Shown: positions 41,092 through 50,188, counted from the first letter of the stretch. The stretch: DNA of 64,000 bases from G958295645 sp965242735 (GCA_965242735.1 OZ251497.1:2480001-2544000), one strand, 5' to 3'. Numbers and translations: made by a program. The notes: generated from the letters alone by a model not told the origin.

Positions 41092-42968
41092 AACAGCGCG
41101 TTGGCGACCCAGGCGCCCCCGAAGCCCAGCGCCAGCATGTAGCCGAACTGCAACGCGGGCCATCGCCAGCCGCCTGTCTCCCGCCGCATCACCGCCACCG
41201 TGGACATGCACTGGAGCGCGAACACGAAGAAGACGAGCAGCGCGGCGGCGCCGCCCGCGTCCAGGCTGCCTTGCAACGCCGCCTGCAGCTCGGGCGAACT
41301 CTCGTCCGCCGCCTCGACGCCGTAGATCGTCCCCAGCGTTCCGACGATCACTTCGCGCGCCGCCAGCGACGTGACCAAACCGATGCCGATGCGCCAGTCG
41401 AAGCCGAAGGGCTCGACCGCGGGCTCGATGAAGTGGCCCACGGCGCCCAGCGCGCTGTCCTCGATCGCCGGCGCCGTTCCGTCTGGTCCCGCCGGGAACC
41501 TGGCCAGCAACCAGAGCACGACGCTCACCGTCATGATGATCTTGCCGACGCGCACCAGGAAGACCCTCGCGCGGCCGATCAGGCGGGCGCCCACCGAGCG
41601 AGCCATGGGCCACCGGTACGGGGGCAGCTCCATGACGAAGGGGGCCGAGCGGTTTCGAAGCAGGCTCCGCTTGAGCAGCGCGGCGGTCAGGACCGCGCCG
41701 GCGAGGCCGAGCGCGTAGAGACCCAGCAAGGCGGCGGCGCGACGGCCGAGGACGGGACCGAGCAAGGGTCCTTCCGGAACGAACGCGGCGATCAAGAGGG
41801 CGTAGACGGGCAGGCGCGCCGAGCACGTCATGAACGGCGTCACGAAGATCGTGGCGATCCGGTCCCTTTCGTCCTCCACCGTGCGCGCCGCCATGATCGC
41901 CGGCACGGCGCAGGCGTAGGCCGACAGCAACGGCAGGAAGGACTGGCCCTGCAGCCCGGCTCGTTGCATGAGCCGGTCGGCCACCACCGCCGCCCGCGCC
42001 ATGTACCCCGAGTCCTCCATCACGGCGATGAAGAGGAAGAGCACGAGGATCTGCGGCAGGAACACCACGACCGCTCCGACGCCGGCCCAGATGCCGTCGA
42101 CGAGCAGAGAGCGAAACCATCCGGCCGGCAACGCGCCTTCGAGGAAACCGCCCCCGGCCGCGACGGCGGCCTCCGTCGCGTCCATCAGGGGAACGGCGCC
42201 CCTGAAAATGGACTGGAAGACCAGGACGACGCAGACGAGGAACACAGCCGGACCCCAGATCCTGTGCAGGACGACGGCGTCGATGCGCTGGGTCGCCTTG
42301 GAGGGGCCGGGGACGCGGTAGCGCGCCGCGCGACCGATCGCCTCGACGCGCCGGCGCCGGGCCTTGAACTGGTCCACGAGGGGCAACGGACGACCCGCGC
42401 GAGCGGACGGCTCGACGGCCAGCACCGCGGGACATTCCTGCGTCTCGGGCCGCGCCGCCAGCAACGCCCGAAGGAAGTCGCGCACGGGGGCCACGCTCTC
42501 GCTTCTGCGCGCATTGAGCAGCACGGCTTCGGCGCCCAGCCGCTCCGACAGCCCGGCAACGTCCAGTTCGCCGCCGCGCTCGTCCAGCTCGTCGACCATC
42601 GTGAGCACGACGAGCGTCCGCAGGCCGAGCGCGAGCACCGGCTCCGCGATCATCAGATGCGTCTCCAGCCGCGTCGCGTCCAACACCAGAATCACGGCGT
42701 CGGGGGGGCGTTCGTCCTCCATCATGCCCATCAAGACGTCGCGCGTCACCGCTTGGTCCGGACTGCGCGACGAGAGGCCGTGGATGCCCGGAAGGTCGAT
42801 GACCTCCAGCTCTTCTCCGTCCACGGTGGCCGCGCCGGAGCACCGCTCGACCGTGACGCCCGGATAGTTGGCGACGCGCTGCCGCAACCGCGTCAGCTGG
42901 TTGAAGAGCGTGGACTTGCCCGAGTTGGGCGGCCCCACCAAGGCCACGCGCAAGGCGGAGTCGGCCAA
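41088..42968 (-). CDS. feoB: Ferrous iron transporter FeoB
   Basis: 626-residue GTPase-permease for Fe(II). G1 GPPNSGKST, G3 DLPGIHGL, and a G4 position reading LTMVDEL, where Thr replaces the usual Asn of NxxD. The membrane domain contains Gate-like PQILVLFLFIAVMEDSGYMARAA, CSARLPVY, and GTLGTIYG. It is shorter than the 700-770 residues of many FeoBs, mainly in the region after the G domain. The start is a TTG at 42968 with no clear ribosome site, so it may begin a few codons later. It lies 25 bases after feoA. Confidence 0.93.
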   Translation of the reverse strand: MADSALRVALVGPPNSGKSTLFNQLTRLRQRVANYPGVTVERCSGAATVDGEELEVIDLPGIHGLSSRSPDQAVTRDVLMGMMEDERPPDAVILVLDATRLETHLMIAEPVLALGLRTLVVLTMVDELDERGGELDVAGLSERLGAEAVLLNARRSESVAPVRDFLRALLAARPETQECPAVLAVEPSARAGRPLPLVDQFKARRRRVEAIGRAARYRVPGPSKATQRIDAVVLHRIWGPAVFLVCVVLVFQSIFRGAVPLMDATEAAVAAGGGFLEGALPAGWFRSLLVDGIWAGVGAVVVFLPQILVLFLFIAVMEDSGYMARAAVVADRLMQRAGLQGQSFLPLLSAYACAVPAIMAARTVEDERDRIATIFVTPFMTCSARLPVYALLIAAFVPEGPLLGPVLGRRAAALLGLYALGLAGAVLTAALLKRSLLRNRSAPFVMELPPYRWPMARSVGARLIGRARVFLVRVGKIIMTVSVVLWLLARFPAGPDGTAPAIEDSALGAVGHFIEPAVEPFGFDWRIGIGLVTSLAAREVIVGTLGTIYGVEAADESSPELQAALQGSLDAGGAAALLVFFVFALQCMSTVAVMRRETGGWRWPALQFGYMLALGFGGAWVANALL

Positions 42969-42993
42969 GACGGAGGGCAGTTCTGCTGGAAGC

Positions 42994-43287
42994 CTAGTTG
43001 GCGTCGAGGAGCCCCATGGCTTCCTGGACGCTGCGCACGCACAAGCACGTCGCCATCTCTCTTCGGAAAGCGACCAGCGACCCGTCCACGCGGCACACGA
43101 CGGGCCCGTCGCCCGGGGCGTAGTGAACCGGGCAGAGGCGGCATCCAGGCACGATGCCTCGTTCCAGCAACGGCTCCGCCTCGTCCCCGGCCAAGTCGAT
43201 GCGCACGAGCACCACTTCCTCCTGAAGGGGCACGCTCGTCAGCACGCGAAGGCGGGTCTCGGGAGCTGCCTTCGTCGTTGGGTCCAA
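42994..43287 (-). CDS. feoA: Ferrous iron transport protein FeoA
   Basis: 97-residue SH3-like cytosolic partner of FeoB. Central motif LLERGIVPGCRLCPVHY (usual: G-x-x-P-G), then a final GSLVAFRREMATCLCV. Starts with TTG at 43287, supported by a GGAGG ribosome site six bases upstream. Two Cys pairs near the C-terminus are not part of the usual family. First gene of a feoA-feoB-binding protein-permease-ATPase operon. Confidence 0.88.
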   Translation of the reverse strand: MDPTTKAAPETRLRVLTSVPLQEEVVLVRIDLAGDEAEPLLERGIVPGCRLCPVHYAPGDGPVVCRVDGSLVAFRREMATCLCVRSVQEAMGLLDAN

Positions 43288-43457
43288 GCTGCGCCTCCAG
43301 GGAGAATGCCGTCGCTTCGCGCCGCGGGGCGGACGCGGGCGACGAACCCGCGCGGCAAGCGGCCGACCCGACTATTGTAAGGCCCCGAGGCGGCTGACGA
43401 AAGCTTGGCCGCGCCCGCCGCGCCGGAAGGCGGACCCGCGGCCCTGCCCGTCGCGCC
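43288..43457. other. feoA leader
   Basis: 170 bases between feoA and the phytol-kinase-like gene, both on the minus strand. It contains the candidate -10 element above. Nothing else was recognised. Confidence 0.35.
43374..43379 (-). promoter_or_regulatory. Candidate -10 element of the feoA operon
   Basis: TACAAT on the minus strand (43379-43374) is the best AT-rich match in the region and lies about 85 bases before the feoA TTG. The -35 region at normal spacing (around TTTCGT) is weak, which would suit a regulated iron promoter. No Fur-type box was recognised by eye. Confidence 0.35.
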
Positions 43458-44060
43458 TCAGCCTGTCAGGCCGATCGCCGAGAGCGCCAGGGCAGTAACG
43501 AGCGGCACGGTCAAGTTGTCGTCGATTCCCGTGGGAAGCGCTTCCACGGCGGCCGCCACGCACGCCACCCCCAGCGCCGCCGCCGGACCGGCCAGCGGCG
43601 CCAGCACGGCGAAGGCCACCGCGAAGAAGGCGGCCGTGCCCTCCCAAGTGCCCGATCCCAGGCGGCGCCTGCCGGCAAGACGGCCCGCGACGCTGGCCGC
43701 AGGGTCGGCCAGCGCGAGAACCAGCATGGCGGCCGCGAAGACCGGCGTGGACGTCCAGAGCGAGAGGATCAGCGCGCTGGCGACGTACCACGTCGACGAC
43801 GCGATCCGGCCGGCCTCTCGTGGCGACGCCAACGCCGAGAAGAAGCGGAAGAAGGCGGCGTTGGCCGACGGTCTGCGCAGCCGGACGACATCGAGCGCGG
43901 CCGCGGCCGCCACCAAGCCGGCGAACGTCCAGCGGGCCACCGCAGAATCGGCGCCCACGATCCACGCGAAGCCCGCCATGGCCGCGCCCCCGGCGGCGTG
44001 GAACGCCCGGCGCCACGGTTGCAGGCCCTCCGTCCTGCGGACCCAGTCGTCAAGGCCCAT
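43458..44060 (-). CDS. VTE5/SEC59-like membrane CTP-dependent kinase or cytidylyltransferase
   Basis: 200 residues with six or seven helices. It has DPAASVAGRLAGRRRLGSGTWEG (about residues 117-139) and a C-terminal DDNLTVPLVTALAL, both typical of phytol/dolichol kinase and CdsA-related proteins. The likely substrate is a polyprenol or phytol-type alcohol, consistent with isoprenoid metabolism, though this is inference. Divergent from the TonB receptor gene; it ends 170 bases before feoA and could share its transcript. Confidence 0.8.
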   Translation of the reverse strand: MGLDDWVRRTEGLQPWRRAFHAAGGAAMAGFAWIVGADSAVARWTFAGLVAAAAALDVVRLRRPSANAAFFRFFSALASPREAGRIASSTWYVASALILSLWTSTPVFAAAMLVLALADPAASVAGRLAGRRRLGSGTWEGTAAFFAVAFAVLAPLAGPAAALGVACVAAAVEALPTGIDDNLTVPLVTALALSAIGLTG

Positions 44061-44219
44061 GGCCGCCGGGCTCCTGGCCCCTTGACCGTCTCGTTACACG
44101 CCCGAAAGTCATGCCGTTACTTCGCCGCGCAATCTTGCTCCTCGAAGCTGGACGCGTCCCCGTCGTCCCGTCGCCGCGTCATGCGGCGAACGCCCCCCTG
44201 GAAGGACAAGACAAGCGTC

Positions 44220-47012
44220 ATGAAGAACCGAATCTCCTTGCTCCTCGCGCTGGCGGCCACGGCCGTTCACGCATCGCCTCTCGCCGCGCAGACGGGCAAG
44301 ATCGTCGGCCGCGTCGTGGACGGCCAGACCGCGCAGCCGATCGCCTCCGCCCAGGTCGAGCTCGGCGACCAGTCGGCCGGCTACGTGTCCGGGATCGACG
44401 GGCGCTTCGTGCTGCGCGACGTCACGGTGGGCGATCACTCCCTGGTCGTGCAGATGCTCGGGTACGCGCCCAAGACCGTCACGGGGGTGGCGGTGCGGCC
44501 CGACCAGGTCGTGACGGTCGACGTGTCGCTCGAGTCCGCGGCCCTGGCGCTCGAAGGCATCACCGTGACGGCCGCCATCGAGACGGGCTCCACGATCGCG
44601 TTGCTGAGCGAGCGCCGGACCGAAGCGTTCGTCGTGGACGCGATCGGCGAGGACCAGATCGCCAGGTCGCCGGACGGCGACGCGGCGGCGGCGCTCAAGC
44701 GCGTGCCGGGACTGTCCGTGGTCGGCGGCAAGTTCGCCTACGTGCGAGGGCTCGGCGAGCGCTACAGCTCCACCACGCTCAACGGCGCGCCGCTGGCGTC
44801 CCCGATGCCCGACCGCAAGGCGGTTCCGCTCGACATCGTGCCGTCGGGCCTGCTCGAGTCCATCGTCACGGCCAAGAGCTACTCGCCCGACCAGCCGGGT
44901 GACTACGCCGGCGGCTTGATCGAGCTGCGCACCAAGAGCTTTCCGGCCAGGCGGATACTCAAGGTGAAGGGCTCGACCAGCTGGAATTCGGTCTCTTCCT
45001 TCCAGGACGGTCTCCGCTACGCGGGCGGCGCGCTCGACTTTCTGGGATTCGACGACGGCACGAGAGCGCTTCCGGCTCTGATGCCCACGGACCAGCGCGT
45101 CATCTTCCCCCACTTCTCGCGCGGCCAGCTGGAGGCGTTCGGCGAGGCCTTCGGGGGCGACTGGGGGCCCTCCTCCGGGACCTTGCCCCCCAACGGGTCC
45201 TTCGGCGTGTCCTATGGAGACGACCTGGAGGTCTTCGGTCGTTCCCTGGGCGTGCTGGCGTCCGCCAACTACTCCAACGACTTCAGCCGGCGCGACGGCA
45301 TCGTCGAGCGCGTGTTCGCGTCCGCAGGCGCGGACGACCCGGAAGTGGACTACGGCGGCGAAGCCACCACCCGGTCCGTGTCGCTCGGAGGGTTGGCCAA
45401 CGTCTCCTACGAGCTGACGCCGACCAACCGCATCGCGGCCAACTTCGTCTACAACCGCCTGATGGACGACGAGGCGCGGCGCTACGAAGGCTTCAACCTG
45501 GACCACAACACCAACCTGCGGAACTATCGTCTCCGCTTTCTGGCCCAGGCCCTGACGAACGCGCAGCTGAAGGGCGAGCACTTGGTCCCCTTCCTCGGCG
45601 GCACGAAGATGGACTGGACGGCCGCTTGGTCGCGCGCCAGCCGAGACGAGCCCAGCACGAGAGAGGTTCTCTACCGGGAGCAGGGCGACCGGTACCTCTT
45701 CGAGAACTTCGTTTCGTCGGGTTCCGTCTTCCACCAGCGCCTGGTGGACGACACCTACAGCGGCTCCGCCGACTTCACCGTCCCCTTCACGCTGGCCGGC
45801 GGCGACCAGGACGGATCCATCGCCTTGGGGGGGCGCGTCAGCGCGAAGCGGCGCGACGCCTTCACCCGCCGCTTTCGCTTCCTGCTGGTCCCGGGCGCCT
45901 CCATCGACCGCGGGCTCGGCCCCAACGACCTCTTCGACCCCGGCACGATCGGCGCGGACGGGTTCGAGCTGCAGGAAGCCACGTTCCGTCCCGACAACTA
46001 CGACGCGAAGGAAGACGTCGCCGCCGGCTACGTCAGGCTGGAGGCCGACGTCGCGCAGTCGCTCAAGATCATGACGGGGGTTCGCGTCGAGGCCGTCGCG
46101 CAGGAGGTGACGCCCTTCGACCTCTTCGACACTGGCCAGCCTCCCCTCGACGGCGCCCACCTCGACAACACCGACTTCCTGCCGGTCCTGAGCCTGACGT
46201 TCGGCCTGCGCGAAAACATGAACCTGCGCCTGAGCGGCTCGCGGACCCTGGCGCGCCCTCAGCTGCGCGAGCTGGCCCCGTTCGCCTTCGCGGACTACGC
46301 CGGCGGCTATCTCACGGTGGGCAACCCCGAGCTGGCGCGCGCGACGATCCGCAACGTCGACACGCGGTGGGAGACCTTCTTCGGCGGCGGCGGACTCGTT
46401 GCGGCCAGCGCGTTCTACAAGAGATTCGACGACCCGATCGAAGTCTCGGTCCTGCCCAGCACGGAACTGCTGAAGACTTGGGTGAACGGGGGCGCCGCCA
46501 ACAACTACGGCGTCGAGCTGGAGCTGAAGACGGGCCTCGGCTTCCTCTCGCCGGCGTTGCGTTCCTTCTCGGTCAACGGCAACGTGACGCTCGTGCGATC
46601 CGAAGTGAGCACGCCGGACAGGGTCCGCATCTACATTCCCGGACAAGGCGGCGTCGACTTGTCGGTCGTGGCCAAGAACCGCGGGCTGCAGGGCCAGTCG
46701 CCTTACGTGGCGAACGTCGACCTCAGCTATGCGTCCGCGTCCGGCAGGTCCCGCGCGACGGTGCTGTTCAACCGCTTCGGCCGCCGGATCGACGCGGTGG
46801 GCGGCCAAGCCACGCCCGACATCTTCGAAGAGCCCCGGACGCAGCTCGACTTCGTGCTCGAGCGCGCCCTGCTGAACGGCGTGAGCTTCAAGCTTTCGGC
46901 CAGCCGCATCGTCGGAAACATCGTCGAATTCACCCAGGGCGGCGGGGTGCTCCGACGGTGGAACTCCGGTCGCACCGTCTCGTTGTCCGTCAGCTGGAAC
47001 ACCGAGAGGTGA
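44220..47012 (+). CDS. TonB-dependent outer-membrane receptor
   Basis: 930 residues. Signal peptide 1-24 (cleavage near PLAAQ). CarboxypepD_reg-like domain about 27-110 (GRVVDGQTAQPIASAQVEL). Plug about 130-250, with GDAAAALKRVPGLSVVGGKFAYVRGLGERYSS and DYAGGLIELRTKS. The C-terminal barrel runs to 930 with alternating aromatic strands, ending SVSLSVSWNTER-type. The start ATG at 44220 follows a GGAAGGAC ribosome site. It likely imports an iron complex, carbohydrate or other ligand with the beta-helix lipoprotein and small lipoprotein downstream. The substrate is unknown. Confidence 0.92.
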   Translation: MKNRISLLLALAATAVHASPLAAQTGKIVGRVVDGQTAQPIASAQVELGDQSAGYVSGIDGRFVLRDVTVGDHSLVVQMLGYAPKTVTGVAVRPDQVVTVDVSLESAALALEGITVTAAIETGSTIALLSERRTEAFVVDAIGEDQIARSPDGDAAAALKRVPGLSVVGGKFAYVRGLGERYSSTTLNGAPLASPMPDRKAVPLDIVPSGLLESIVTAKSYSPDQPGDYAGGLIELRTKSFPARRILKVKGSTSWNSVSSFQDGLRYAGGALDFLGFDDGTRALPALMPTDQRVIFPHFSRGQLEAFGEAFGGDWGPSSGTLPPNGSFGVSYGDDLEVFGRSLGVLASANYSNDFSRRDGIVERVFASAGADDPEVDYGGEATTRSVSLGGLANVSYELTPTNRIAANFVYNRLMDDEARRYEGFNLDHNTNLRNYRLRFLAQALTNAQLKGEHLVPFLGGTKMDWTAAWSRASRDEPSTREVLYREQGDRYLFENFVSSGSVFHQRLVDDTYSGSADFTVPFTLAGGDQDGSIALGGRVSAKRRDAFTRRFRFLLVPGASIDRGLGPNDLFDPGTIGADGFELQEATFRPDNYDAKEDVAAGYVRLEADVAQSLKIMTGVRVEAVAQEVTPFDLFDTGQPPLDGAHLDNTDFLPVLSLTFGLRENMNLRLSGSRTLARPQLRELAPFAFADYAGGYLTVGNPELARATIRNVDTRWETFFGGGGLVAASAFYKRFDDPIEVSVLPSTELLKTWVNGGAANNYGVELELKTGLGFLSPALRSFSVNGNVTLVRSEVSTPDRVRIYIPGQGGVDLSVVAKNRGLQGQSPYVANVDLSYASASGRSRATVLFNRFGRRIDAVGGQATPDIFEEPRTQLDFVLERALLNGVSFKLSASRIVGNIVEFTQGGGVLRRWNSGRTVSLSVSWNTER

Positions 47013-47116
47013 TCCGGCGCGGCGCTCGCGCAGTTTCCCGCCTCGCCGAGCCGGCGGGGCGGGCTCCCTCGGGCAAGAGAGCCCGATTCACACGAAGCAC
47101 AGGAGATCTTACTGAG

Positions 47117-48430
47117 ATGAATCGCAAGGCACGGGCCCTCATGGGCATATGCGCCGCCGTGGGCATCGCGTCCATGGCGGCTTGCGGGAACACCGACAGT
47201 CCCGTGGTCCCCCCGGACCCTCGGGAACAAGTCCTCGAAGCGGACCTCGCCGGCACGATCACGGGAACGCGCACGCTTCACGCCGACACGACGTACATGC
47301 TCAAGGGCATCGTGACGGTGGACGCCGGCGGCACGTTGCGGATCCCGGCGGGCACGACGATCAAGGGCGACGTCACCGTGCAGCCCACCGCCTTGATCGT
47401 GCGGCAGGACGGAAAGATCTTCTCGGAAGGCACGGCCGACGCGCCCGTCGTGTTCACCAGCAGCTCCCCGGCCGGCGAGCGGCGGGCGGGCGACTGGGGC
47501 GGCGTGGTGATCAACGGCAAGTCGCTCTGCAACTTCCCGGCCGGCCAGTGCGTGGGCGAAGGATCGTCGGGGAGCTACGGCGGCGACGACCGCGACGACA
47601 ACAGCGGCGTCCTCGCGTACACGCGCGTCGAGTTCGCCGGCTACGAGATCTCGTTGGGCAACGAGCTCAACGCGCTCACGTTGAACGGCGTCGGGGCGGG
47701 CACCCAGATCCGCTACGTGCAGACCAACGTCGGCCTGGACGACGGCATCGAGTTCTTCGGCGGCACGGTCGATCTCAAGTACGCGCTCGTCACCAACGCC
47801 TCGGACGACAGCTTCGACTACTCGACCGGATGGCAAGGCCGGGGGCAGTTCTGGATCGCGCAGCAAGACCCAGGCGACGCGGACAACGGCTTCGAAGTGG
47901 ACGGGAACGAAGACGACTACGACGCCACGCCGCACACCGACCCGGTCATCTACAACGTCACGCTGGTGGGCAAGGGCCATGGCGGGACGGGCGGCGCGGA
48001 CGGGGAGTCGGTGGACGGCCTCCGTCTCCGGCGCGGCACGGCAGGCGCCATCTACAATGCGGTCGTGCTCGGGTTTGGCGGAGTCGGTCTGGACATCGAC
48101 AACCAGGAGACCGTCGGCAACGGGCTCGAGGTGCGCAATTCCGTCCTCGCCGGCAACAAGGCCGCGTTCGCGACCGACGACGACGGCATCGACGAGGAAG
48201 CCTTCTTCAGCACGGAGGGCTGGGCCAACCGCGTGGTGGACGACGCCATGCTGGCCGACCCGTACAACCGCGACGCGCCGGACTTCACGCCGCAGGCGGG
48301 TTCGCCGCTGCTCGCCGGTGCGGCCCAGCCGCCCAGCGACGGTTTCTTCACGGCGACGGACTTCGTCGGCGCGGTGGATCCGGACGGTCCGAAGTGGTGG
48401 ACCGGCTGGACATCCTTCGTGCGCAACTAA
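47117..48430 (+). CDS. Beta-helix lipoprotein of the TonB locus
   Basis: 437-residue lipoprotein. Signal peptide with lipobox MAACGN (Cys23), AGGAG ribosome site before the ATG at 47117. After HADTTYMLKGIVTVDAGGTLRIPAGTTIKG comes a right-handed parallel beta-helix built of short strands, with an Asp/Gly-rich region containing GLDDGIEFFGGTVDLKYALV and DSFDYSTGWQGRGQFW. It ends in WWTGWTSFVRN. Proteins of this type often follow TonB-dependent receptors and may present or capture ligand at the cell surface. It sits 104 bases after the receptor and 17 bases before the small lipoprotein. Confidence 0.85.
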   Translation: MNRKARALMGICAAVGIASMAACGNTDSPVVPPDPREQVLEADLAGTITGTRTLHADTTYMLKGIVTVDAGGTLRIPAGTTIKGDVTVQPTALIVRQDGKIFSEGTADAPVVFTSSSPAGERRAGDWGGVVINGKSLCNFPAGQCVGEGSSGSYGGDDRDDNSGVLAYTRVEFAGYEISLGNELNALTLNGVGAGTQIRYVQTNVGLDDGIEFFGGTVDLKYALVTNASDDSFDYSTGWQGRGQFWIAQQDPGDADNGFEVDGNEDDYDATPHTDPVIYNVTLVGKGHGGTGGADGESVDGLRLRRGTAGAIYNAVVLGFGGVGLDIDNQETVGNGLEVRNSVLAGNKAAFATDDDGIDEEAFFSTEGWANRVVDDAMLADPYNRDAPDFTPQAGSPLLAGAAQPPSDGFFTATDFVGAVDPDGPKWWTGWTSFVRN

Positions 48431-48447
48431 GCCGCCGGACCGAGACG

Positions 48448-49272
48448 ATGCGCGTCGGGAAGCCCATGGCCGCGCGCGCGGCGACGATCGCCCTCGGCCG
48501 TCTCGGCGGCGCCCTGGGCCTCCCCGTGCAACGCATTCGGGCCCTCTTCTTGGGCTGCGCCACCGGGGCAGACCCGGCTCGGCGGAGGCGGCCGAGGAAC
48601 GGCCCGGACGCTTCACGCGTCTGGCCCGACGCGCAATGTTTTGGGGTCCTTCTCTTGGGCTGCGCCACTGGGGCAGGCCCGGCTCGGCGGAGGCGGCCGA
48701 GGAACGGCCCGGACGCCTCGCACGTCTTGCCCGACGCGCAACGTATTCGGGTCCTTCTCTTGGGCTGTGCCGCCGTGCTCGCGGGCGGGTGCGGCGGCCA
48801 GCCCCCCTTCCCCGGCTCGGCCACCAGCCTGGACGACCTGGGGCGCGGCGTGATGGACGCCTTCGAGCGCGAGGACCCAGAGGCCCTGGAGCGCTACCGG
48901 CTCACGGAAGCCGAGCACAACGAAGAGATTTGGCCGGAATTCCCCGCCGCGCAGGCCGAGCCGCCGTTTCCCGTCGACTTGGCTTGGCGCAACATCCAGC
49001 TGCGCAACCAACGCGCGGTTCGCCGGACCACTGCGGCGCTGGCGACGGCCCGTCGCGCGGGACCGGTCGAGTATCGGGGCGCCGAGTGCCAGGGCGACGT
49101 CGACTCGTACGCCACGTTCTCGGTTCTCACCGACTGTTATGTTCGATTTGCGGTTGCGGGAAGGCCCTACGCGATGCAGTTGTTCAAGCATGTCCTCGTT
49201 CGGCGAGGGGGGTACAAGATCGTTCGCTACTACGACGACGAACCCGCGTCCGTGGCGGCGGCAGGATCGTGA
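48448..49272 (+). CDS. Small lipoprotein with triplicated leader, of the TonB locus
   Basis: 274 residues from the ATG at 48448, or about 181 if translation begins at the TTG at 48727. The mature domain (from about residue 120) reads SATSLDDLGRGVMDAFEREDPEALERYRLTEAE; its compact alpha/beta pattern could be NTF2-like, which is tentative. The first 97 residues contain two in-frame 35-residue repeats, each with a hydrophobic LFLGC or LLLGC core and an Arg-rich stretch. The true lipobox is probably LAGGC (Cys115), since the TTG start would give MPDAQRIRVLLLGCAAVLAGGC. The stop overlaps the regulator start (GTGA). Confidence 0.75.
   Translation: MRVGKPMAARAATIALGRLGGALGLPVQRIRALFLGCATGADPARRRRPRNGPDASRVWPDAQCFGVLLLGCATGAGPARRRRPRNGPDASHVLPDAQRIRVLLLGCAAVLAGGCGGQPPFPGSATSLDDLGRGVMDAFEREDPEALERYRLTEAEHNEEIWPEFPAAQAEPPFPVDLAWRNIQLRNQRAVRRTTAALATARRAGPVEYRGAECQGDVDSYATFSVLTDCYVRFAVAGRPYAMQLFKHVLVRRGGYKIVRYYDDEPASVAAAGS
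48529..48786 (+). repeat. 105-bp in-frame tandem repeat in the lipoprotein leader
   Basis: Units start at 48529 and 48634 (exactly 105 bases, 35 codons) with a third partial unit at 48739. Each encodes a hydrophobic LGC core followed, in the first two, by ATGA-PARRRRPRNGPDAS. The third unit runs into the likely real signal peptide and lipobox. The repeat has therefore copied the signal-peptide start of the gene upstream. Confidence 0.85.
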
Positions 49273-50003
49273 GCGCCCGGCCGACGGCCCCTGCCCCTCG
49301 CGTGCTGGTCGTCGAGGACGAAGCCGAGATCGCGGCGCTGATCGCCTACCAGCTGACCCGAGACGGATACCGCGGGGAAACCGTGCTCACGGGAACGGCG
49401 GCGCTGGACGTCATGAACCGCAATCCTCCGGACTTGGTGGTGCTGGACCGCATGTTGCCCGGCCTGTCCGGCGACGACGTGCTGAAGGCCATTCGCTCCG
49501 ACCCGGCGACGCGCATGTTGCCGGTGGTGATGCTCACCGCCAAGCGCGAGCAGGAAGACCGCATCAGCGGCTTGGAAATGGGCGCCGACGACTACGTGAC
49601 CAAGCCGTTCAGCCCAAGGGAGCTGACTCTGCGCATCGACGCCGTTCTGCGAAGGGCGCGCGGCGAGAGGCAGAGCCCTTCGGGCAACGGCCGGGTCCTG
49701 CGCGCTGGGGACCTGCGCGCTGACCTGGGGGCGTTGCGCGTGACCTTCCGAGACCGAGAAATACCGCTCACGCCCACCGAGTTTCGGCTGTTGCGCGCCC
49801 TCATGGAGCGGCATGGCCGCACGCTCAGCCGTCACCAGCTCCTCCTCGAGGCGTGGGCCGAAGCAGGCATCGCCGACCGAATGCACACGCGCACGGTCGA
49901 CATGCACGTCCGGCGCTTGCGGCTCAAGCTGGACGCGGCCGGGGACTGGATCAAGACGATCCGCGGGTTCGGCTACCGATTTCAGGCGCCCCGGCACGAC
50001 TGA
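49269..50003 (+). CDS. PhoB/OmpR-type response regulator
   Basis: 244 residues from a GTG at 49269. Receiver domain with the acidic pair VVEDEAE, phospho-acceptor Asp in LVVLDRMLPG, Thr in VVMLTAKREQ and Lys in DDYVTKPFSP. The C-terminal winged-helix domain has PLTPTEFRLLRALMERHGRTLSRHQLL and HVRRLRLKL...IRGFGYRF, as in PhoB/OmpR. No histidine kinase is next to it. Co-translated with the small lipoprotein, so it probably controls this locus. Confidence 0.94.
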   Translation: MSARPTAPAPRVLVVEDEAEIAALIAYQLTRDGYRGETVLTGTAALDVMNRNPPDLVVLDRMLPGLSGDDVLKAIRSDPATRMLPVVMLTAKREQEDRISGLEMGADDYVTKPFSPRELTLRIDAVLRRARGERQSPSGNGRVLRAGDLRADLGALRVTFRDREIPLTPTEFRLLRALMERHGRTLSRHQLLLEAWAEAGIADRMHTRTVDMHVRRLRLKLDAAGDWIKTIRGFGYRFQAPRHD

Positions 50004-50098
50004 AGGCCCAGGCCAAGCCCGGCTTCGCCCCCCGTCGCCGACGCCCCGCCACCTCCGGCGGGCGCCGCCATGGCCGGGCGCCTCACGACGCCCCCGGC

Positions 50099-50178
50099 GC
50101 CCGCGGACGGACGCGCCATGGCCCTCTTGGCGAGCGTCCCAGCAGCCCGTGCGGGCGGGCCCGCCCGCGGACGGACGC
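50099..50178. repeat. Direct repeat between the regulator and the propeller gene
   Basis: GCCCGCGGACGGACGC occurs at 50099 and 50163 (64-base spacing), in the short convergent gap (50004-50188) after the response regulator. GCCATGGCC also recurs nearby. No terminator or gene was seen there. Confidence 0.6.
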
Positions 50179-50188
50179 CGCCCGGCGG

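Noticed and set aside
44109..46808. 899-codon minus-strand frame opposite the TonB receptor
   Set aside because: Composition is antisense-like and no domain is recognisable, while the plus-strand protein has clear receptor motifs.
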